Positions 4,915-11,759 of a DNA stretch of 11,759 nucleotides are shown here, piece after piece; the first letter of the stretch is position 1; each line of letters starts with the position of its first letter. The translations under genes and the position numbers were made by a program. Where the stretch lies: assembly GCA_011043375.1 (NCBI GenBank), contig DQYP01000209.1:1-11759 (forward strand). The letters are read 5' to 3'. The notes under the pieces are model-generated. The model was not told the DNA's origin, did no database searches, and saw nothing but the letters and a program-made list of their open reading frames with translations. Source of the stretch: Thermotogaceae bacterium (GTDB lineage: Bacteria; Thermotogota; Thermotogae; B21-G9; HyVt-16).

Positions 4915-5091
4915 ATGAGGACCTCATCTAACCTTAGGGTTAAGGATCCGGTAAGGCTTTTGGTGAGTAGATACCCTCGCCTTATAATAATAAAAGCTGC
5001 TTTCGCTTTATTGCATCTTGGCAAAGAACTGAACTACTCGAACATGGAAAGCATGATAGTTAACATAATAAAAAAACAAAGAGGGGATTGA
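4915..5091 (+). CDS. small basic protein of unknown function, 58 aa
   Basis: The frame is open from 4798, but that early ATG lies inside the tRNA on the other strand. The ATG at 4915 has AAGGAGTGA five bases upstream, so I start there. The 58 residues begin with a basic segment (LRVKDPVRLLVSRYPR), have a short hydrophobic helix (LIIIKAAFALLHLG, too short and charged for a clear membrane span) and end in a basic tail (IIKKQRG). The TGA stop lies in the centre of a terminator hairpin shared with rpoC. I recognise no family. A weak promoter (TTGTCA 4840-4845, TAAATA 4863-4868) or the stronger one at 4671-4699 could drive it. Good ribosome binding site and terminator make it a probable gene. Confidence 0.62.
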   Translation: MRTSSNLRVKDPVRLLVSRYPRLIIIKAAFALLHLGKELNYSNMESMIVNIIKKQRGD

Positions 5092-5108
5092 TCCCCTCTT
5101 TATTTTTA
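5072..5108. terminator. bidirectional terminator between rpoC and the 58-codon gene
   Basis: A palindrome AAGAGGGGAT-TG-ATCCCCTCTT (5079-5100) is flanked by TTTATTTTT on the plus strand and by TTTGTTTTTT on the minus strand, so it can stop both convergent transcripts. The plus-strand stop codon is in its centre. The rpoC stop (5127-5125) is 25 bases before the hairpin. Confidence 0.9.
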
Positions 5109-5124
5109 TCGATTGTTACTGTAT

Positions 5125-8100
5125 TTATCCTACTTGATCATCTGCTTGGGTTGTCTTTTCAACGGCTATTTCGCTTTCTTCAATTTGAGCTCCTCTGTAA
5201 GATTCCAATCCTGTTCCTGCCGGTATCAATTGGCCTACTATCACATTTTCTTTCAAACCTTGTAGCTTATCTATTCTTCCTTCAACGGCTGCTTCTGTCA
5301 AAACCTGAGGAGTCTGCTGGAAGGAAGCAGCACTTAACCAACCGGAATGTTCAAGCGATGCTTTGGTTATTCTGAGTAATCTTCTCACATACTTTGCAGG
5401 TTTATTTGGATTGATCAACAGCGTCTTTTTTTGGCCGCTCTCAGTCAGGATCTCAATCTCTTTTACACCCTTGTTTATTAATTTTTCCAACAATTCTTGG
5501 GTTATCTCATCGCCTTCTTTTGCTATCTCTTTGATCTCGTGATCTTCCTCTATCAATATGTGATGTGCGAGTATTTTTCCAATTGCTTCTGCTCTGTTCA
5601 TATCTACTTTGGAATTGTTTCGCATTATTTCTTCATTCAATTTTCTGATTTCAGTGAAGGCAACCAGATCTCCTGGTAAAAATCCTGTATCACCGGGATC
5701 GGTAATTTCAACTTTTGCGAACATCTGTCTTATTATTATTTCAATATGCTTATTATGTATATCAACACCTTGTTCAGCATAAACGCGCTTGATCTCTTTC
5801 AAAAGATATTCTTCTGCCTTTCTCACTCCGAGAGATGCCATGAGGTTCTTTGGCCTTATTGCACCGGTGGTAAGTTCCATACCTTCGACAACTTTCTGAC
5901 CTACTTCAACTTTTGGTTTTGTACCACTTGGAACTGTGTATTCATGTATTCTACCTTCGTAATCTTCTATGTAGATCTTGCTACCTTTTTCGTCATTTCT
6001 TATGTCCTTTACAAATCCCTTCACTTCACTGAACACTCCGGATGCTTCCTTGAGTTTTTTTCTTGCTTCGAAGAGTTCTTCTGCTCTTGGAAGACCTTGA
6101 GTAATATCAGCCGTGGTTGCTATTCCACCGGTGTGGAAAGTTCTCATGGTTAACTGTGTTCCAGGTTCGCCGATTGATTGTGCAGCAACTATACCAACTG
6201 CTTCACCTATATTAACGATTTTATGGTTTGAAAGATCCATTCCATAACATTTAGCACAAACACCATTTTCTGCTTCACATGTTAAAACGGATCTTATAAT
6301 TATGGATGGTCTTACCAATACAGAATCAATGGCATTTTCTCTTAAAAGTTTTGCCACTACGGGATCTATTTTTTCTTCGATTTTAACTACTTCAAATTTA
6401 CCGTCTTTACTTCTAACATCTTCGCAAGTTACTGTGTCAACTACGGGATAGCAATCGAGTTTTACTGATTCGATATTATGCTCTCTAAGCTTCTTGAACA
6501 ATTCCCAATTCATAATAGTGCCAGCCTTGAATAAGAGTATGCCATCGTTAGAATAAACATCTTCTGCGATTTCTGAATAAACCTTTGGAGGTTCGTTTGC
6601 TTTCAAAGGTTCAAAATTAGCTTGATAGTAAACTTTAACTTGCTTTTTGTAATTCGCTAAGAATCTGGCATCATCATCATTTAGCATAGTATCCCTTATA
6701 TATGTCCTCTGTGGATTCAATGGATCTCTCAAAATTTCTTTTGTTTCAGGGTCTAAAACATCCTCTGCTAAGACTCTTCCAAATATGTTTTTCTCAAGTG
6801 GCTCTATTACAATGTTGGTATCTCTCAACGCTTTAGCTTCTATACCTTGTTTGGTTCCACAATCAGTGGTGTTTATAGTAATGGATTGTGCAACATCGAC
6901 CAATCTCCTAGTTAAGTATCCAGCGTTTGAGGTTCTCAAAGCGGTGTCAGCAGATCCTTTTCTTGCACCGTGAGTTGATATGAAGAATTCAATAACATCC
7001 AATCCTTCACGGAAATTAGAAGTTATTGGTATTTCTATTGTTTTACCTGACGGATCTGCCATTAATCCTCTCATACCGGCGAGTTGCTTAACTTGGTCTA
7101 TGTTCCCTCGAGCACCTGAGTTAACCATCATGTAAAGTGGGTTGAAAGAATCTTTACTCAATTCTTGGTATGTAACTTGTTGGATAGCCTCTGTTGCGTC
7201 TTCCCAAATTTTTATAACCTGCCTGTACCTTTCATCTGGAGAGAGAAATCCTCTCTCATATAGATCTTCAACTTTTTGAACCTTTTCCTTAGCATGTTCT
7301 ATAATTTCATATTTTTTAGGTGATATTTTGACATCTTTGATGGAAATAGTAAGACCCGATATCGTGGAATAATGGAATCCAAGATCCTTTATATCATCTA
7401 AAAGATCTGCGGTTCTATCTATACCATACTTCTTGAAAACGTTGAAAACTAATTCTTTTATTTGCTTTTTTCCAAAGGTTTTTGAATAATCACGCATATC
7501 TTCAGGAATTATTTCATTGAAAATCAGTCTCCCATATGTTGTCTTCACTAATTTACCGTTTAAATTCACTTTTATAGGAGTATGTAATCCAATGTATCCA
7601 AATTCTTTGGCCAAGAAGGCCTCTTCAGGCGATGAAAAAATTATTTTGCTCTCGGGTAGCTTTGGATTCTCCGCTGTTAGATAATATGAACCTACTATTA
7701 TGTCTTTTCCTGGCATGGACAACGGTTCACCATGAGCTGGTGAGATTATGTTGTACCTTGAAAACATCAAGAACCTTGCTTCTGCTTGACTTGCTGCAGA
7801 CAATGGAACATGAACCGCCATCTGATCACCATCGAAATCGGCATTGAATGGTGGGCAAACGAGTGGATGCAATCTTATTGCGTTTCCTTCAACGAGTTTG
7901 GGTATGAAGGCTTGGATACTGATCCTGTGGAGTGTTGGAGCTCTATTCAAGAGTACTGGGTGATCTTTTATGACTTCCTCTAAGATTTCCCAAGCCTGCG
8001 GCATCTCTTTTTCTATTATTGTCCTTTTAAGTTTACGAGCTGATTTGCTTGTATCATCTTTTATCAACTTAGCGAGAACGAATGGCTTGAATAATTCCAT

Positions 8101-10068
8101 CGCCATTTTCTTTGGTATACCGCATTCGTGCATTTTCAATTCAGGTCCAACGACTATGACGGCTCTTCCAGAATAATCTACCCTTTTACCAAGGAGGTTC
8201 CTCCTAAATCTTCCTTTTTTACCTTTCACCATATCGGTGAGAGATTTTAAAGGTCTTCCACCTCTATCAGTAATTGGTTTTGACATTCTACCGTTGTATA
8301 TCAAAGAATCGACGGCTTCTTGAAGCATTCTCTTTTCATTTCTAACGATTATATCTGGCACACCAAGATCCATGAGTTTCTTGAGTCTGTTGTTTCTATT
8401 TATCACTCTTCTATAAAGATCGTTCAAGTCAGTTGTAGCAAATCTTCCACCTTCTATCTGTATCATCGGTCTCAAATCTGGTGGAAGGACTGGTATAACT
8501 TCTAAAATCATCCATTCAGGTTTGTTGCCGGATTTTATGAAATCTTTAACTACTTTGAGTCTTTTCAATAATTTCAAAGCCCTTGTGCTTGATTTCGGTA
8601 AATCTTGCAGTTCAGCCTCCAATTCAGCCCTCAGCTTCTCAAGATCAGTCTTTTGAAGTAACTTTTTTATAGCCATTGCTCCAGTTTCAGCTTCTATTTT
8701 GCCCGGATATATGGTTTTGTAAGCTTCATATTCGTTGTCTACAATTATATCGCCAACGTTTTTTCCAATTTCTTTGGAGATCTCTGGATCTATCTCAGTT
8801 ATCATTACTATTGGCCTATCGTTTTCAACATTGGTTTCGATATCAAATTCCCCAGAGTAATGCGAATCAAATATTTTGTATTCTGCTGTTGAAAGTATTT
8901 CATCATCGTATAGGAATCTGTCAGCTATAATATCACCTTTTTTGATTTGATCCCCATCTTTAACGTAAACTATCGATCCTTCCATTATTGGATAATCTTT
9001 TTCCTGTATAACCCTTTCAATGTAGACCTTCGCAGTATTCCTGACCTCGTATTTTCCATCTTCTCTTCCTTGTATAGAAAGATTTTTATCGAATACCAGT
9101 TTTCCAGAGATGTTCGCAACAACCGGCGGTAAATAACCTTCAGTAGTTATTTGGTCACCTTTTTTGATTTTTTGACCATCTTTCACAAGAACCCTACAAT
9201 TATGTGGTATAACATATACGATTGGTTGTTCTTTACTAGTAACCAGCGGTTCAAGTCTGATCGTGTTCGTTAACTCATCTACTTTAACATTTCCATCGAA
9301 AGGTGCGTAGATAGGTGGCACCTGCTGTTCTTTAACTATTTCTTCTCCTTTTTCGATGGCTTCGCCATCTTTGAATTCCAAAACCATCCCAGGATAAACA
9401 GGATATTCCTCGCTTATCGTTTCTCTTACAGTGACCCAATTGATGTATCTTCCAGTATTTGTCTCTTCTTCTCTCAAGCTGACAATACCATCTAAACCGC
9501 TTCTTACAGGGCCGCGTGGATTTCTAACTCTCACAGCTATCTCAGCTTCAAAATCCCATTTCGATTTGTAAATGTTGTATTCGGTCTCGTACAACATGTC
9601 ACCTTTCTCAAACATCGTTGCTTTGGGGTTGGTAACCAGGTAAGTTTTCTCGATTATCCTGTGAGAGCCAAAATAAATGACCTTTTCCAGATCCTTCGAG
9701 CTCATATTCAATAGAGTCGACAAAATACTTGGGGTTGATTTCAGATACCATATATGTACAACAGGGGATGCCAATTCTATGTGTCCCATTCTTCTTCTTC
9801 TAGCCTCTTTCGACTCTACCCTAACACCGCATCTTTCACAAACGGTACCTTCATACTTTTTTCCATTGTATTTGCCACAACTACACTCGTAATCTTTAGT
9901 AGTTCCAAATATCCTCTCACAGAAAAGTCCATCTCTCTCCGGTTTGAAAGTCCTATAATTTATAGTTTCAGGTTTTTTAACCTCACCACTGGAAAGAGAT
10001 CTCAAATACTCAGGCGAGGCTATGGCAATCCTTATCGAACCTATTTTTTTAGTAGTACTCGTTGCCAT
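5125..10068 (-). CDS. rpoC: DNA-directed RNA polymerase subunit beta'
   Basis: A complete 1,647-residue catalytic subunit of RNA polymerase. AGGAGGG lies just before the ATG. In order: zinc site 1 with C62, C64, C77, C80; an insertion of about 285 residues (roughly 168-455) with repeated KDGxxIxKGxxI motifs; clamp helices and NRNNRLK (556-563); switch 2/rudder region with GKRVDYSGRAV; the active-site loop NADFDGDQM at 742-750, with D744, D746 and D748 holding the catalytic magnesium; bridge helix around 1030-1060; zinc site 2 with C1070, C1264, C1271, C1274; trigger loop MRTFHTGG with H1312, without the SI3 insert of Escherichia coli. The C-terminal SAASFQQTP motif ends a normal core. The two zinc-2 halves are about 120 residues further apart than in E. 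coli. Insert and length match the Thermotogota form. Cotranscribed with rpoB. Confidence 0.99.
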   Translation of the reverse strand: MATSTTKKIGSIRIAIASPEYLRSLSSGEVKKPETINYRTFKPERDGLFCERIFGTTKDYECSCGKYNGKKYEGTVCERCGVRVESKEARRRRMGHIELASPVVHIWYLKSTPSILSTLLNMSSKDLEKVIYFGSHRIIEKTYLVTNPKATMFEKGDMLYETEYNIYKSKWDFEAEIAVRVRNPRGPVRSGLDGIVSLREEETNTGRYINWVTVRETISEEYPVYPGMVLEFKDGEAIEKGEEIVKEQQVPPIYAPFDGNVKVDELTNTIRLEPLVTSKEQPIVYVIPHNCRVLVKDGQKIKKGDQITTEGYLPPVVANISGKLVFDKNLSIQGREDGKYEVRNTAKVYIERVIQEKDYPIMEGSIVYVKDGDQIKKGDIIADRFLYDDEILSTAEYKIFDSHYSGEFDIETNVENDRPIVMITEIDPEISKEIGKNVGDIIVDNEYEAYKTIYPGKIEAETGAMAIKKLLQKTDLEKLRAELEAELQDLPKSSTRALKLLKRLKVVKDFIKSGNKPEWMILEVIPVLPPDLRPMIQIEGGRFATTDLNDLYRRVINRNNRLKKLMDLGVPDIIVRNEKRMLQEAVDSLIYNGRMSKPITDRGGRPLKSLTDMVKGKKGRFRRNLLGKRVDYSGRAVIVVGPELKMHECGIPKKMAMELFKPFVLAKLIKDDTSKSARKLKRTIIEKEMPQAWEILEEVIKDHPVLLNRAPTLHRISIQAFIPKLVEGNAIRLHPLVCPPFNADFDGDQMAVHVPLSAASQAEARFLMFSRYNIISPAHGEPLSMPGKDIIVGSYYLTAENPKLPESKIIFSSPEEAFLAKEFGYIGLHTPIKVNLNGKLVKTTYGRLIFNEIIPEDMRDYSKTFGKKQIKELVFNVFKKYGIDRTADLLDDIKDLGFHYSTISGLTISIKDVKISPKKYEIIEHAKEKVQKVEDLYERGFLSPDERYRQVIKIWEDATEAIQQVTYQELSKDSFNPLYMMVNSGARGNIDQVKQLAGMRGLMADPSGKTIEIPITSNFREGLDVIEFFISTHGARKGSADTALRTSNAGYLTRRLVDVAQSITINTTDCGTKQGIEAKALRDTNIVIEPLEKNIFGRVLAEDVLDPETKEILRDPLNPQRTYIRDTMLNDDDARFLANYKKQVKVYYQANFEPLKANEPPKVYSEIAEDVYSNDGILLFKAGTIMNWELFKKLREHNIESVKLDCYPVVDTVTCEDVRSKDGKFEVVKIEEKIDPVVAKLLRENAIDSVLVRPSIIIRSVLTCEAENGVCAKCYGMDLSNHKIVNIGEAVGIVAAQSIGEPGTQLTMRTFHTGGIATTADITQGLPRAEELFEARKKLKEASGVFSEVKGFVKDIRNDEKGSKIYIEDYEGRIHEYTVPSGTKPKVEVGQKVVEGMELTTGAIRPKNLMASLGVRKAEEYLLKEIKRVYAEQGVDIHNKHIEIIIRQMFAKVEITDPGDTGFLPGDLVAFTEIRKLNEEIMRNNSKVDMNRAEAIGKILAHHILIEEDHEIKEIAKEGDEITQELLEKLINKGVKEIEILTESGQKKTLLINPNKPAKYVRRLLRITKASLEHSGWLSAASFQQTPQVLTEAAVEGRIDKLQGLKENVIVGQLIPAGTGLESYRGAQIEESEIAVEKTTQADDQVG

Positions 10069-10092
10069 TTTATCCCTCCTCGAAGGGATTCA

Positions 10093-11759
10093 TTATAATG
10101 AATCCAGATTTAATTCATTGCCCTCTTCGTCGTAAACCCTTACGTCAAGGGCAAGAGATTGAAGCTCTTTTATGAGCACCTTGAAACTCTCTGGAATTCC
10201 AGGTTCAGGGATATTTCTGTCTTTCAATATCGCTTTGTAAACCTCATTTCGGCCTTTCACATCGTCTGATTTGACATTTAGCATCTCACTCAAAGTATGT
10301 GCTGCACCATATGCTTCAAGTGCCCAAACTTCCATTTCTCCGAATCTCTGTCCACCGAATTGTGCTTTACCACCGAGTGGTTGCTGGTGAATCAGTGAAT
10401 AAGGTCCTGTGCTTCTGGCATGTATTTTATCCTGAGCTATGTGTATGAGTTTCATCATGTACATGTATCCAACTACAACTGGCTGCTCAAATGGAAGACC
10501 TGTTCTTCCATCTCTCAATATTACCTTACCTGTTTTCTCTTTCTCATTATCGCCTTCGTCTAACTTGTATTGTTTTCTCACTTTGTAAAGCTCATCCATT
10601 ATATCATCTTCTTTTGCACCTTCGAATACAGGTGTGGCAACATAAGTGTTCGTTAATTTTGCAAACCACCCAAGGTGTGTTTCCAATATTTGTCCAAGAT
10701 TCATTCGCGATGGAACTCCCAAAGGACTCAGGATCATATCTACTGGTGTCCCATCTGGTAGAAATGGCATATCTTCTTTCGATAATATCTTGGATACAAC
10801 ACCTTTATTACCATGGCGTCCAGCCAATTTATCGCCAATATCCAAGGGTTTTCTACTGGCAACATACACTTTTATCAATTTATTTACACCAGCACCAAGC
10901 TCTGAAACTTCTTCACGGTCAAAGACCTTAACGTCGATTACTCTTCCTTGAACACCATGTGGAAGTCTCAAGGAGGTATCTTGAACGTCCCTTCCTTTTT
11001 CACCGAACACTGATCTGATAATCTTTTCCTCTGGCGTGATGTCTTCCTCACCCTTTGGAGTTACTTTACCAACTAAAACATCCTTCGAGCTTACGAATGC
11101 ACCTATCCTAACGATGCCATTCTCATCCAAATTTCTGAGCAATTCTTTATTAACATTCGGTATTTCAGCTGTGACTTCTTCTGGACCAAGTCTCGTCTCC
11201 CTAACATGTGTTTCATACACTTCGATATGAATGGATGTGAAGGTATCTTCTTCGAGTAACCTTTCACTGACAAGAATTGCATCTTCAAAGTTGTAGCCCT
11301 CCCAAGGCATGAAAGCAACGAGTATATTTTTGCCGAGTGCAAGCTCGCCCATGTCAGTTGCAGGTCCGTCGGCTATCGGTTCTCCTTTTCTTACAAAATC
11401 CCCAACGTTGACTATTGGCCTTTGGTTTATACATGTATCCTGATTGGATCTTATAAACTTCAAAAGCGTATATTCATCAATTATAGATTTACCATTTTCA
11501 TCTTTCAAAGGTTTTTGATTCTCGTCGGTTCTTTCAATTAAAATTTTCCTACTATCGACTTTTTTCACTACTCCATCGTGTTTTGCGAGTATCACATAAC
11601 CAGAATCTCTGGCAGCTACAGCTTCCATTCCTGTTCCAACCAATGGAGCTTCAGGTTTTACAAGTGGAACCGCCTGCCTTTGCATGTTGGAACCCATCAA
11701 TGCCCTGTTAGCATCATCATGTTCAAGGAATGGTATCAAGGAAGTTGAAACGCTCACTA
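10093..11759 (-). CDS. rpoB: DNA-directed RNA polymerase subunit beta, C-terminal 554 codons (partial)
   Basis: The gene enters from the right edge. The first complete codon here is an internal valine (GTG), not a start: the reading VSVSTSLIPFLEHDDANRALMG corresponds to residues near 660-680 of the E. coli protein. Visible elements are NMQRQ (rifampicin cluster III area), GYNFEDAILVSE with the conserved acidic pair near the active site, KVTPKGE, the lysine-containing GDKLAGRHGNKG that contacts the transcript end, PLGVPSRMNLGQILETHLG, and the clamp-anchoring MEVWALEAYGAA and SFKVLIKELQSL. The long insert of the E. coli protein before GDKMAGRHGNKG is absent. The main rifampicin region is outside the window. 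rpoC begins 24 bases after the stop codon, with its own ribosome binding site. Confidence 0.99.
   Translation of the reverse strand, partial: VSVSTSLIPFLEHDDANRALMGSNMQRQAVPLVKPEAPLVGTGMEAVAARDSGYVILAKHDGVVKKVDSRKILIERTDENQKPLKDENGKSIIDEYTLLKFIRSNQDTCINQRPIVNVGDFVRKGEPIADGPATDMGELALGKNILVAFMPWEGYNFEDAILVSERLLEEDTFTSIHIEVYETHVRETRLGPEEVTAEIPNVNKELLRNLDENGIVRIGAFVSSKDVLVGKVTPKGEEDITPEEKIIRSVFGEKGRDVQDTSLRLPHGVQGRVIDVKVFDREEVSELGAGVNKLIKVYVASRKPLDIGDKLAGRHGNKGVVSKILSKEDMPFLPDGTPVDMILSPLGVPSRMNLGQILETHLGWFAKLTNTYVATPVFEGAKEDDIMDELYKVRKQYKLDEGDNEKEKTGKVILRDGRTGLPFEQPVVVGYMYMMKLIHIAQDKIHARSTGPYSLIHQQPLGGKAQFGGQRFGEMEVWALEAYGAAHTLSEMLNVKSDDVKGRNEVYKAILKDRNIPEPGIPESFKVLIKELQSLALDVRVYDEEGNELNLDSL

Noticed and set aside
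5746..6153. 135-codon open frame on the plus strand antisense to rpoC
   Set aside because: It lies opposite highly conserved rpoC codons (trigger-loop region), has no ribosome binding site and a Phe/Cys/Tyr-rich composition typical of antisense frames.
10491..10931. 146-codon plus-strand open frame antisense to rpoB
   Set aside because: Opposite conserved RpoB motifs including GDKLAGRHGNKG; no ribosome binding site or recognisable domain.
11691..11759. Start codon of rpoB near the right edge
   Set aside because: The apparent Met is an internal GTG valine; the matching E. coli position is in the middle of the beta subunit, so the gene is cut by the window.

Overview
This 11.8 kb window is chromosomal DNA with no mobile element or CRISPR array. 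Its RNA polymerase genes look like those of the Thermotogota (Thermotoga, Kosmotoga, Mesoaciditoga and relatives). RpoC is 1,647 residues long and carries a roughly 285-residue insertion of repeated beta-barrel-type motifs behind the first zinc finger, as in Thermotoga and Thermus. The trigger loop lacks the proteobacterial SI3 insert, the base composition is AT-rich, and intergenic spaces are short. I cannot place the genus from sequence alone.

Right half (about 5,125-11,759, minus strand): the 3' two-fifths or so of rpoB and all of rpoC, 24 bases apart. They encode the beta and beta-prime subunits, which together form the RNA polymerase active centre. A bidirectional terminator (about 5,072-5,108) ends rpoC and also a convergent 58-codon plus-strand gene of unknown function (4,915-5,091).

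Middle (about 1,313-4,846): a CAT-anticodon tRNA under a perfect-consensus promoter; a cytosolic-looking zinc-dependent phospholipase C family protein; a stand-alone type II 3-dehydroquinate dehydratase (aroQ); and, divergent from aroQ, two coupled Gfo/Idh/MocA-type NAD(P)-dependent oxidoreductases followed 12 bases later by tRNA-Ala(CGC). The tRNA-Ala -10 element contains the stop codon of the second oxidoreductase gene. Both tRNAs share the octamer AATGCTGT immediately before their first base.

Left end (1-1,020, minus strand): the N-terminal 59 codons of a methylmalonyl-CoA mutase large subunit. Upstream of it is a cluster of very small genes with good ribosome binding sites and terminators: two tandem diverged paralogs of 66 and 65 residues behind a TTGACA-17-TATTAT promoter, and a 30-codon ORF inside an RNA that can fold in mutually exclusive ways. 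This cluster is the least explained part of the window and the best candidate for something undescribed.

The rest is mostly housekeeping: transcription, shikimate pathway, tRNAs, and propionate/succinate carbon metabolism at the edge. Substrates of the two oxidoreductases and of the phospholipase-like protein cannot be deduced here.
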